The translations under genes were made by a program, and so were the position numbers. 64,000 nt of DNA from Kordiimonas sp. SCSIO 12603 (GTDB lineage Bacteria > Pseudomonadota > Alphaproteobacteria > Sphingomonadales > Kordiimonadaceae): contig NZ_CP073748.1 in NCBI RefSeq assembly GCF_024398035.1, forward strand, positions 1,835,520-1,899,519, written 5' to 3'. Below, one piece after another: positions 9,880-18,044 of the stretch. Below the pieces are notes generated by a model, which saw only the letters and a program-made list of their open reading frames with translations, was not told the origin of the DNA and made no database searches. Each line of letters opens with the position of its first letter. Position 1 is the stretch's first letter.

Positions 9880-10872
9880 ATGAGCGGTAAGAAGATTCTG
9901 GTGTATTGCCCGAAAGAAAGCCTTGGGTTTAGCGCTTATATGATTCAGGAGCTTTGCTGGGCTGCTATTCAGATCGCGGGGAAAATGAGCGCAGGCCTCG
10001 CCATGCACATTAATAAGCCGCGGCATAGCGTTCAGCTTGTAAGTGCGACGGGGCAGGCATCTGCCTCCTCTTCTGGCGTTACAATTGTTCCAGATGCTTC
10101 TATTGCGGATGTGGAGGAAGCTGATGTGGTATTTCTCTCCGCATTTTGGGGAAGTGCGGATAAGGCGCTTGAAGCTGAACGTGATTTGATGCCGTGGCTA
10201 CAGAAACTTGCGAAGCATAAATGTATAATCGCTGCTATTAGTAACAGTCCGCTGTTTCTTGCAGAAGCTGGCTTGCTGAACGGTGAAACCGCAACCATTT
10301 ATGCGCCTTATGCAGATGAATTTAAGGCCAAATACCCGGTAGTAGACCTAAAGCTTGAGCGAGCGATCACGAGCGCGGGGAATATTTACTGCGCTGACGG
10401 TATTGCATCCAGCTGTGATATGATTGTTCTTATTCTCGAAACTTTATTTGGCCCCAGTGTTGCGCGTGAAGTAGAGCGCAGGTTCCTTATCGGTTTTAAC
10501 CGTAGTTACATGGTGAATACTATTGATTTTGATGGGCAAAAGTTCCATCAGGATACAAAAATTCTAGCAGCGCAAAAATGGATTGAGCGCCATTATGCAC
10601 AGGATATCTCTATTGCAGGTGCTGCGGACATGGCGGGAATGAGTACGCGTAATTTCAGTAGACGCTTTAAAGCCGCTACGGGAGATACACCAAATGAGTA
10701 TCTCCAGCGTGTACGAGTTGGGGCGGCAAAGCTCCTGTTAAAGAATGGGCGTGATCGAATTATCGATGTTTCCCACAAAGTGGGTTACACGGACCTCGGT
10801 TCCTTTAACCGTATATTCCTGCGTATTGTTGGAGAAACCCCTAGTGAGTACCGGAAAAGCCAGTTGCAGTAA
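9880..10872 (+). CDS. GlxA-type transcriptional regulator (DJ-1/PfpI domain plus AraC HTH)
   Basis: The protein has 330 residues from the ATG at 9880, which has AAAGGA upstream; the open frame extends 17 codons further. The N-terminal half is a DJ-1/PfpI-like amidotransferase-fold domain (KKILVYCPKESLGFSAYMIQE, and AAISNSPLFLAEAGLLNG where the nucleophile elbow would be). The usual Cys is replaced by Ser/Asn, so it is probably a ligand sensor, not an enzyme. The C-terminal 100 residues form a double HTH of the AraC family (AADMAGMSTRNFSRRFKAATG and DVSHKVGYTDLGSFNRIFLR). It is divergent from the acyl-CoA dehydrogenase gene and its 3' end overlaps the BLUF gene tail to tail by 32 bp. Confidence 0.85.
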   Translation: MSGKKILVYCPKESLGFSAYMIQELCWAAIQIAGKMSAGLAMHINKPRHSVQLVSATGQASASSSGVTIVPDASIADVEEADVVFLSAFWGSADKALEAERDLMPWLQKLAKHKCIIAAISNSPLFLAEAGLLNGETATIYAPYADEFKAKYPVVDLKLERAITSAGNIYCADGIASSCDMIVLILETLFGPSVAREVERRFLIGFNRSYMVNTIDFDGQKFHQDTKILAAQKWIERHYAQDISIAGAADMAGMSTRNFSRRFKAATGDTPNEYLQRVRVGAAKLLLKNGRDRIIDVSHKVGYTDLGSFNRIFLRIVGETPSEYRKSQLQ

Positions 10873-11290
10873 GTTGCTGTTTTTCAGCCATCTTGTACAT
10901 AAGCGGCAGGATATTCTTCTGGTCCATAATAGAGGGATCAAATTTATCCTGACTACTGTACTTCAGGATTAACTGTTGGTTGCTCATGCTATCCCCAAGG
11001 AAAGCCATGGACCAATCATGGAACGTACGCGTGTCAATACGGTTGACACTGATTAGATCAATGGCGCCATGTCGGTGGTCGGCGCAGATATGATTGCAGA
11101 AGATGTTACTTACTTTCCTGCGTTGGCCTTCAAGAATTTGTACGAAATATTTACCGTGGAGCCATAGGGCGCCAGTAACATTTTCGGCTTTGTTACGTTT
11201 TCTGGCAGACTGGAGCAATTGCTCCATATCCAGCTCTGTTGAGCGGTTCACTTTGCTTGCGTAAGTAAGCTGTATCAAGGAATTTGGCAT
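10841..11290 (-). CDS. BLUF-domain blue-light sensor protein
   Basis: This 149-residue protein is almost entirely a BLUF (FAD-binding blue-light) domain. The expected photocycle residues are present with family spacing: Tyr10 (QLTYAS), Asn33 (RKRNKAENVTGAL), Gln51 (FVQILEG), Trp93 and Met95 (HDWSMAF). No fused output domain is present. It is a stand-alone short BLUF protein, which normally signals by protein-protein interaction. The start at 11290 follows GGGAGAG. The 3' end overlaps the GlxA-type regulator gene by 32 bp in convergent orientation. The partner is unknown. Confidence 0.88.
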   Translation of the reverse strand: MPNSLIQLTYASKVNRSTELDMEQLLQSARKRNKAENVTGALWLHGKYFVQILEGQRRKVSNIFCNHICADHRHGAIDLISVNRIDTRTFHDWSMAFLGDSMSNQQLILKYSSQDKFDPSIMDQKNILPLMYKMAEKQQLTATGFSGTH

Positions 11291-11582
11291 AACTCTCTCC
11301 CGCGGCTCCCCAACGCCTTTTACGTATTTGTACAGTAGTGGATCACTAATTATGACAAATTTTGTAAGATTTAAGTGTTAACAAAAAATTACCAACTCAA
11401 AAACTGGCTAATAAAGTTAGAGAAGTTAGTCTGAGTCGTCATTTTTCGAAACAATTAGATTGTACAGAGCTGTCTTATGTTAAGAATGGTTCTTAAATTC
11501 TGCACAGTGTGATGTGATTTTTCCTATTAATTATATATCTTTACCTAGTGCTAGCCGCTTATTTACAAAATTGTCAATGTTT
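11291..11582. other. Intergenic region between BLUF gene and TetR operator
   Basis: This AT-rich non-coding DNA carries the upstream region of the BLUF gene (minus strand) and the distal promoter region of the TetR gene. I see no ORF with a ribosome-binding site and no strong hairpin here. Confidence 0.5.
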
Positions 11583-11620
11583 ACGTAGTTGACAAACTTA
11601 CGAGTTTTTGTCAACTACGT
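11583..11620. promoter_or_regulatory. Perfect 14-bp inverted-repeat operator of the TetR regulator
   Basis: ACGTAGTTGACAAA (11583-11596) and its exact reverse complement TTTGTCAACTACGT (11607-11620) flank a 10-bp spacer and end three bases before the regulator start codon. The left arm contains a consensus -35 hexamer TTGACA (11589-11594). Binding would occlude the promoter, giving autorepression and probably co-control of the downstream RND efflux genes. Confidence 0.8.
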
Positions 11621-11623
11621 CTC

Positions 11624-12247
11624 ATGGAACAAGATCTTTTACTTATAAATGCGATGGATGTGTTCATCCGTTACGGTTTTAAAAAAGCCTCAATGGATGA
11701 TGTAGCAGCGGCTGTTGGTATGTCCCGGCAGGCGATTTACAAACGCTACCGTAATAAGAAAGACCTGTTCCGGTCTGTCATTGAGTTTGGCATGAGAAGC
11801 TCGAAAGAGGCTGCGATAGCATCTCTTAGTATTAAAGGGCTTTCACCAAAAGAAAGACTGCTTCAAAGCTGTTTTTGCTGGGGCGGGCAACATATCGAAC
11901 GTATGCGGTCTTCACCACATAGTTTCGAGGTGATTGCTTTCGCCAATGCTGAAATGAAAGACCATGCCAGGGCAATGGAAGAAGAATATACGGAAGCAGG
12001 CATTGAAATGCTGCTGAGAGAAGGGCTTTGCTCAAGTAAAGATGAAGCCTTCAATATTCTCTTCACCATTGAGATGGCATCTAAAGGGTTATTCCATTGG
12101 GGTGAAGATTTGCGCTCCTATATGGAAGGTGTTGCACAGGTAATAAACACGCTTTTGCCACGGGGGGAGCCGTGTGAGGTTAACGAAAGCCTTGATGTTT
12201 ATACCCAGGTAATGAACCCGAGTTGCGACGAAGCGAGTGAGATATAG
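11624..12247 (+). CDS. TetR-family regulator of the adjacent RND efflux operon
   Basis: This 207-residue protein has an N-terminal TetR HTH (FIRYGFKKASMDDVAAAVGMSRQAIYKRYRNKKDLFRSVI, residues 13-51). The all-helical C-terminal ligand domain is not conserved enough to name a ligand. The ATG at 11624 is the first in-frame start and no Shine-Dalgarno precedes it. With -35 TTGACA at 11589 the transcript could begin at or near the ATG, so it may be leaderless. It is followed by an RND adaptor and pump, the classical arrangement for a TetR efflux repressor (AcrR/NfxB-like role). Confidence 0.85.
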   Translation: MEQDLLLINAMDVFIRYGFKKASMDDVAAAVGMSRQAIYKRYRNKKDLFRSVIEFGMRSSKEAAIASLSIKGLSPKERLLQSCFCWGGQHIERMRSSPHSFEVIAFANAEMKDHARAMEEEYTEAGIEMLLREGLCSSKDEAFNILFTIEMASKGLFHWGEDLRSYMEGVAQVINTLLPRGEPCEVNESLDVYTQVMNPSCDEASEI

Positions 12248-12375
12248 CCCCGATAAAGAGGGTAGCAAGCTCACCGTACAATTAGGCGAAAGCCAACGGA
12301 ATGTTGTTTAGAGTGCTCATTATGAGTGCTCTTGAACAGGTTATGAATGTTTGAATATTGAGTAGAGAGGGCGCT

Positions 12376-13569
12376 ATGCCACAAGTGGAAAAGAAATCTA
12401 TCTCCTCCCGTTTTTCTTTTGTTTACGGTCTCGTTGCACTGGCGGGCGGTGTTTTTGTTATGATGGCGGCAGGCGCCAGCAATAATGTTGCAGATGCCGC
12501 GGCTCAAAACCGCCCCGTTGATAAAGGGCAGCTTGTTGAAACCATGACGGCAAGTGTGGTAGATGGAAAATATGTGGTGGAAGCACCAGGTCGGCTTCAG
12601 TCGCGCCAAAACCTTCTTATTGTTGGTGAGGTTGCTGGTAAGATTACTTATGTGAACCCTAAGTTTGTTCTTGGAGGCCGTTTTGCTGAAGGCGAAACAT
12701 TCTTCCAGATCAACAAAGCAGATTATGAAGCTGAGGTGGCCCGTTCTAAAGCAGGCGTTGCAAGTGCTGAAGCTTCTCTGGTTCAGGCTCGCCTTGATAA
12801 TGAACGCCGTCTTGATCTTGTTAAAACGGGTGCTGTTTCAGAAGCGTCACGCGATCAGGCTGTTGCTAATCTCGCTGCGGCAGAAGCTGGTGTAGCGCAG
12901 GCGAAAGCAAGTCTTATTCGTGCTCAGGAAAATCTGGAGCGGACTACCGTTAAAGCGCCATTTCCTGCGCTTGTAACATCAGAAAATATTTCACTGGATT
13001 CCTATGTTTCACCAGGGCAGGAGCTAGCTCGTATTCTTGATACACGCGCCGGCGAACTGGTAGCAGGGCTTTCCCCCCGAAAGGCCGCAGCGGTAACGAG
13101 AGCGCTTTCAATCCTCGCTGAAAGTAAACTCGTTGCCGTTGCCAAGCCTAATGAAGGCTCGGTAGGTTCCGGTACATTAACTGGTTATGTGGATCAGTTT
13201 TCACCATCAATTGATGCAGCGTCACGTACAGCTCTTGTGGTTGCTGTATTCCCGGAGGCCTTTAGCGCTGAAAACGCAGGACGTGTGTTTGCGAACGATT
13301 TCATGACCCTTGAGATTGCTGTTGAGGCTGACCAGCAGGTATGGCGTGTGCCAGTTGGTGCTGTACGGAAAGACAGCTATGTATGGGTGGTGAAGGATAG
13401 CAAGCTTTCAAAACGTTTGATTACCGTGATTGACCATGAAGGCGAAAATGCGCTTGTAGCCTCTAAGGATGGCCTTGAAGGCGAACAACTAGTACTTTCT
13501 ATCCTTTCGGAAGAGCATGAAGGCCTGAAGGTGCGTGCTGCTTCAACTGCTGTTGCGCAGCTGCAGTAG
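12376..13569 (+). CDS. RND efflux periplasmic adaptor (membrane fusion protein)
   Basis: The protein is 397 residues from the ATG at 12376, which is preceded by AGAGAGG; an upstream TTG at 12358 is less likely. It has one N-terminal membrane anchor (LVALAGGVFVMMAAGA), a biotinyl-lipoyl-like half motif (VGEVAGKITYVNP) and a long alpha-helical hairpin rich in Ala/Arg/Glu (about 115-185). A second lipoyl half (TTVKAPFPALVTSENI) and beta-barrel/membrane-proximal domains follow. It links the inner-membrane pump encoded 12 bp downstream to an outer-membrane channel. No channel gene is present, so a TolC encoded elsewhere is presumably used. Confidence 0.88.
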   Translation: MPQVEKKSISSRFSFVYGLVALAGGVFVMMAAGASNNVADAAAQNRPVDKGQLVETMTASVVDGKYVVEAPGRLQSRQNLLIVGEVAGKITYVNPKFVLGGRFAEGETFFQINKADYEAEVARSKAGVASAEASLVQARLDNERRLDLVKTGAVSEASRDQAVANLAAAEAGVAQAKASLIRAQENLERTTVKAPFPALVTSENISLDSYVSPGQELARILDTRAGELVAGLSPRKAAAVTRALSILAESKLVAVAKPNEGSVGSGTLTGYVDQFSPSIDAASRTALVVAVFPEAFSAENAGRVFANDFMTLEIAVEADQQVWRVPVGAVRKDSYVWVVKDSKLSKRLITVIDHEGENALVASKDGLEGEQLVLSILSEEHEGLKVRAASTAVAQLQ

Positions 13570-13581
13570 GGAGCAGGTATC

Positions 13582-16500
13582 ATGAAAGGTTTAATCAAAG
13601 GCGCTCTCGAAAACCGGGTGGCTGCCACTCTTTTTGCTTTTGTATTGATTATGGCGGGTTTGCTTTCATTGCAGACGCTGAATGCTCGCTTATTCCCTGA
13701 AATTATCATTCAGGGTGTAACAATCACTGTTCCTTATCCAGGCGCAACTCCTACTGAGGTGGAAACTTCAATTGTTAAGCCAATTGAAGAACGGCTTGAG
13801 GGTATGGAAGGTGTTCGTAAAATTACGGCCCTCGCAGCAACAGGTGTTGCCAGTGTGCTTGTAGATATTGAAGACGGTGAAAGCATTCCGGATATGCTGG
13901 ATGATATCCAGACAGAGATTAACCGGATTACCGTATTCCCGCAACGTTCTGAACGCCCGCAAGTGGTTCATACAGAGCAAGACGAGCTTATTGCACTATT
14001 GATTATCTACGGTGATAAAAGTGTCGAGGAATTGAAGCGTGTTGCGGAACGAGTGCGCTCTGATCTTACTGATCTAGACGAAATCTCCCGTGCAGCTGTA
14101 AATGGCGCTCCTCCTTATTTGATCGATATCTCAATCAGTGAAAACACACTGCAATCTCTTGGTTTATCCCTTGGTAATATCTCTGATCGTATTGGCGAGC
14201 AAAGCCTTGATCTATCGGGTGGTGAAATTGAAAACAACAGGCAGAAACTTCTGGTTCGTTCAACAGGTGAACGCCGTACAGGTGACCAGTTTAGGAATGT
14301 TGTGTTGGGTTCTGGTGAAACAGGTACACCGATCCTTCTTGAAGATGTGGCTGATATTAACGACGGTATCTCCGAAGCACCTATTCAGGCAATTTATAAA
14401 GGGAAGCCTGCCACGTTTGTAACGGTATTCCGTACGGGTGATGAACAGATTCTTGATCTGGCAAATGCTGTGCGTGGGTATTTCGCTGAAGATATACAAG
14501 GCGTTCTTCCAGAAGGTGTAGAAGCAGCCTTCTGGCGCGATGAAGCGTCTATCCTTGAACAGCGTATGAGCCTGCTTTCTGAGAATGCGATCCTTGGTTT
14601 GATCCTTGTGTTCCTTCTTCTTATGGCATTCCTTGATATCCGTATCGCGGGATGGGTGGCTTTCGGTGTAACAGTGGCCTTCGTTGGTTCGTTTACGCTG
14701 ATGAGTATCTTTGGTGTAACCATTAACATGCTTACGCTTTTTGGCTTTATTCTCGCGATTGGTATCGTGGTGGATGATGCGATTGTGGTGGGTGAAAATA
14801 TTCACGGTACTTGGCGCAACCAAGGTGTAACGCCCAAGGAAGCCGCAAAAATTGGTGTGCTCCGTGTATCGACGCCTGTTCTGTTCTCTGTGACCACGAC
14901 GATTGTAGCGTTTGTGCCGCTCCTGTTCCTGCCGGGTACGTTTGGGCAGTTCCTTGGCCCAATTGCCGCCGTTGTGATTTGTGTGTTGGTGCTTTCGCTG
15001 TTTGATAGTTTCTTTATCCTACCCAAGCACTTGTCGCATTTGCGTGTTGAAGGCCCGCGTCGTTTCTCACCGCGCAAGATTGCTGACCCGTTCCGCAATT
15101 GGTTCGCGTCTCGTCTCCGTAGGTTTACAGAAGGCCCAATTCGCCGCGCGGTAACAACCACTGCTGCCCACCCGCTTACAACAGTACTTGTGGCATTTGG
15201 TATCTTTATGGGGTCTATGTCGCTTTTGACAGGTGGTGTTGTGAAGGTGGTTTTCTTCCCTGCGGTGGAAGGCGATTATATCACTGCAGAACTTGAACTA
15301 TCTGAAGCAACGTCCAAAGAACAAACTCTTCGCTATGCGGATTACATTGCGAAAGCTGCTGAAGAGGCGGCGAAGGATTTTGAGCTGGATGATGATCCGC
15401 TTCGCGGTGTGTTCACCTCGCTTGGCCGTACAGTAGCACCAGCTACAGCCGCACCTTCGACAGATGGTGGTGCTGCATCGAATAAAGCTTATATCGAACT
15501 ACTATTGAAAGATGCATCTTCTCGTAATTTCTCAACAAGCGATTTTGAGAAGCTATGGCGAGAAAAAGTGGGTGAAATCCCAGGGGCGCAGAAACTTACT
15601 TTCACGGCTGACCTGGTTTCACCTGGTGCGCCAATTCAGCTTGAAGTTAGCACACGCCTTGATAGTGATACCAGATCAGCGGTAGCTGAAATCGTACGTG
15701 AGCTAAAATCGTTGCCGGGTGTGTATGATGTGCGGGATGATCGTTTCCGTACAACTGATGAAGTGCAGATTTCATTAAAGCCTCTCGCGCGTTCGTATGG
15801 CATTTCACAGGAAGATCTGGCTCGTGAAATCCGCGCAACCTTCTTTGGTGCTGAAGTAACTCGCGTTCAGCGTGATCGTGAAGAAATTCAGGTGCGTGTG
15901 CGCTTGCCAAAGCAGGAACGCCTTTCTGTTGAAGCAATGAAAAACTTGCGTATCCGTGTGGGTGATGGTTTCATTCCAGTAACAAGCCTTGCTGATATCA
16001 ACATTGAACCTGCACCAGCGGCTATCAACCGCATTAATTCGCGCCGTGTTTATACGGTTTCGGGATATGTGGATACATCACTGATCACTGCGGGTGAAGC
16101 GACAAACTATATCCTCAATGAGGTGCTGCCGCGTGAAGCTGAGAATTTCGACGGCCTTCATATTACGCTTTCTGGTAATCAGGAAGAGCAGGCGAAAACG
16201 GTTCCAGCTATTGCCCGTAACTTTATGATGGCGATGATGGTGATCTATACGCTGTTGGCGCTGAGTTTTAAGTCATACTCTCAGCCGGTTATTGTGATGA
16301 TGGCTATTCCATTTGGCTTTATGGGCGCGCTTATTGGCCACGGCTTGCTTGGTATGGATATGACACTTCTTAGCATGTTTGGTGTGATTGGCCTTAGTGG
16401 TGTGATCATTAACAACTCTTTGATGGTAGTTAGCTTCATCAATGACCGTATTGCCGAAGGTGAAGAATATCACACAGCGGTAGTTGAAAGTGTGCTGGAA

Positions 16501-16746
16501 CGTTTCCGTGCGATCCTTCTTACGACACTAACAACTTTCCTTGGTGTGACACCAATTATCCTTGAGACAAGCGTACAGGCGCAGTTCCTTGTGCCAACGG
16601 CGGTATCTCTTGGTTTTGGCATTATCATTGGTACATCAGTGCTGATCTTCACAATTCCCGCGCTTTCCATGATGCATCTGAAGGTGTTTGGCCACCATAG
16701 CCGGAGAGGCAAGCAAAAAGCAGTTGCTGCGGCAGCTGCTGAATAA
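13582..16746 (+). CDS. RND-family efflux pump, inner-membrane permease
   Basis: The 1,054 residues match the AcrB/MexB class length. The RND layout is visible: a first TM helix at about 13-33 (NRVAATLFAFVLIMAGLLSL), the periplasmic porter domain with PGATPTEVE, and TM2-6 from about 330. TM4 carries VDDAIVVGENI, the Asp pair of proton translocation. A second porter domain runs about 560-860 and TM8-12 follow. It belongs to the shorter divergent subgroup often annotated as AcrB/AcrD/AcrF family, with unknown substrates. It has a GGAGCAGG site before the ATG, sits 12 bp after the adaptor gene, and probably lies under TetR control. Confidence 0.92.
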   Translation: MKGLIKGALENRVAATLFAFVLIMAGLLSLQTLNARLFPEIIIQGVTITVPYPGATPTEVETSIVKPIEERLEGMEGVRKITALAATGVASVLVDIEDGESIPDMLDDIQTEINRITVFPQRSERPQVVHTEQDELIALLIIYGDKSVEELKRVAERVRSDLTDLDEISRAAVNGAPPYLIDISISENTLQSLGLSLGNISDRIGEQSLDLSGGEIENNRQKLLVRSTGERRTGDQFRNVVLGSGETGTPILLEDVADINDGISEAPIQAIYKGKPATFVTVFRTGDEQILDLANAVRGYFAEDIQGVLPEGVEAAFWRDEASILEQRMSLLSENAILGLILVFLLLMAFLDIRIAGWVAFGVTVAFVGSFTLMSIFGVTINMLTLFGFILAIGIVVDDAIVVGENIHGTWRNQGVTPKEAAKIGVLRVSTPVLFSVTTTIVAFVPLLFLPGTFGQFLGPIAAVVICVLVLSLFDSFFILPKHLSHLRVEGPRRFSPRKIADPFRNWFASRLRRFTEGPIRRAVTTTAAHPLTTVLVAFGIFMGSMSLLTGGVVKVVFFPAVEGDYITAELELSEATSKEQTLRYADYIAKAAEEAAKDFELDDDPLRGVFTSLGRTVAPATAAPSTDGGAASNKAYIELLLKDASSRNFSTSDFEKLWREKVGEIPGAQKLTFTADLVSPGAPIQLEVSTRLDSDTRSAVAEIVRELKSLPGVYDVRDDRFRTTDEVQISLKPLARSYGISQEDLAREIRATFFGAEVTRVQRDREEIQVRVRLPKQERLSVEAMKNLRIRVGDGFIPVTSLADINIEPAPAAINRINSRRVYTVSGYVDTSLITAGEATNYILNEVLPREAENFDGLHITLSGNQEEQAKTVPAIARNFMMAMMVIYTLLALSFKSYSQPVIVMMAIPFGFMGALIGHGLLGMDMTLLSMFGVIGLSGVIINNSLMVVSFINDRIAEGEEYHTAVVESVLERFRAILLTTLTTFLGVTPIILETSVQAQFLVPTAVSLGFGIIIGTSVLIFTIPALSMMHLKVFGHHSRRGKQKAVAAAAAE

Positions 16747-16766
16747 ACCTCAACCAATAACTTTTA

Positions 16767-16796
16767 AGGCGCGGGCGGCTTCGGCTTCCTGCGCCT
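16767..16796 (+). terminator. Hairpin downstream of RND pump gene
   Basis: AGGCGC (16767-16772) and GCGCCT (16791-16796) form the base of a GC-rich hairpin 21 bp after the pump stop codon. Only AATTATAAT follows, not a U-run, so it may be a weak terminator or an mRNA-stabilising hairpin. Confidence 0.4.
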
Positions 16797-16819
16797 AATT
16801 ATAATAACCAGATTGGGGG

Positions 16820-17935
16820 ATGGAGAAGGCAGTGTTGAAAGTGTTAAAGGGTATTTTGATTGTTCTGGTGTTGTTGATCGTTATCGCAGCCGCTGTGATT
16901 TATTCTATAAATGCTAAAAATATCGGTGAAGATAAACTTGCCCGATCTACAGCATTCAATGGTGAGAAGTTCGTCAATATTGACGAAAATAAAAAAGCCG
17001 CTGGCGATATTTGGAAGATTATCTCAGCCTACCGTGGACTTGATACAACAGACCACGAGCCTACTGTTACAATCCCAGTTCAGAAAGTAACTCGAGCGCA
17101 GTTGGATGCGCTGCCGGATAATAAAACCCATATTATCAAGCTTGGTCATTCAAGCCTGCTGATAAAAGGCGCAGGTAAATACTGGCTTGTTGACCCGGTG
17201 TTTTCAGAACGTGCATCGCCCTTCAGTTTTCTTGGTCCCAAGCGCTTTCATGAAGCGCCGATCAGTATGGATGAATTGCCTGAAATCGAAGGTATTATCA
17301 TCAGCCATAACCACTATGATCACTTAGATAAAGGGGCCATCCAAACTTTGAAGGCGAAAACAAACCGCTATTTCGTACCGCTTGGTATTAGTGGTGATCT
17401 CGTTTCCTGGGGTGTTGATGAAAACCGTATCGAAGAGTTGGTGTGGTGGGAGAGTATAGAGCATGCAGGCCTCAAGCTTACATCTGTACCAGCTCAGCAT
17501 TTCTCAGGCCGAGGGGTAGGGGATAGTAATATCACGCTCTGGACTGCTTGGGTACTTGATTTTGGTGGTGATAAAATTTTCTATAGCGGTGATGGCGGTT
17601 ATGCGAAGGAATTTGCAAGAATTGGTGAAAAGCTTGGCCCGTTTGATATCACGTTTATGGAGGTTGGTGCCTATAATGAATTATGGCCGGATATCCACAT
17701 GACACCAGAGCAAGCTGTGCAGGCACATGTTGATTTAAACGGGCGTTTTATGGTGCCAGTTCATAACGGAACTTTCAATCTGGCAATGCATACATGGTAT
17801 GAACCGTTTGACCGTGTACTTGTGGAGGCAGATCAGAAAGATATAGAATTGATAACACCAAGGTTTGGTCATGTTATTACTTTAGATTATCTGGGTAGCT
17901 ATAGTCAGGATCGTTGGTGGCAAAAGCTTAAATAA
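16820..17935 (+). CDS. Membrane-anchored MBL-fold hydrolase (NAPE-PLD/UlaG-like)
   Basis: This 371-residue protein has an N-terminal hydrophobic anchor (residues 11-30). It is followed by a metallo-beta-lactamase fold with HNHYDHLD (163-170, the HxHxDH zinc motif), KLGHSSLLIKGAGKYWLVDPV, FYSGDGGY and a late MVPVHNGTF. This combination is characteristic of the NAPE-PLD-like MBL branch, a phospholipase-D type phosphodiesterase group. No secreted cleavage site is evident, so it is probably inner-membrane bound with a periplasmic catalytic domain. The ATG at 16820 follows GGGGG. A GTG at 16832, with GGAGAAGG before it, is an alternative start. Confidence 0.8.
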   Translation: MEKAVLKVLKGILIVLVLLIVIAAAVIYSINAKNIGEDKLARSTAFNGEKFVNIDENKKAAGDIWKIISAYRGLDTTDHEPTVTIPVQKVTRAQLDALPDNKTHIIKLGHSSLLIKGAGKYWLVDPVFSERASPFSFLGPKRFHEAPISMDELPEIEGIIISHNHYDHLDKGAIQTLKAKTNRYFVPLGISGDLVSWGVDENRIEELVWWESIEHAGLKLTSVPAQHFSGRGVGDSNITLWTAWVLDFGGDKIFYSGDGGYAKEFARIGEKLGPFDITFMEVGAYNELWPDIHMTPEQAVQAHVDLNGRFMVPVHNGTFNLAMHTWYEPFDRVLVEADQKDIELITPRFGHVITLDYLGSYSQDRWWQKLK

Positions 17936-18044
17936 CTTAGAAAAATTGCTACGCCGTATCTTGAAAGTTCGGAAAAAGCTTGTAGTTTCCTCACAACAAT
18001 AATGCTCGGGTGGTATGCCGCTCGGGCAATTCAGTGGGGGTAGT

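Noticed and set aside
14260-14823. Minus-strand 187-residue open frame inside the RND pump gene
   Set aside because: It is antisense to a clearly coding conserved pump region.
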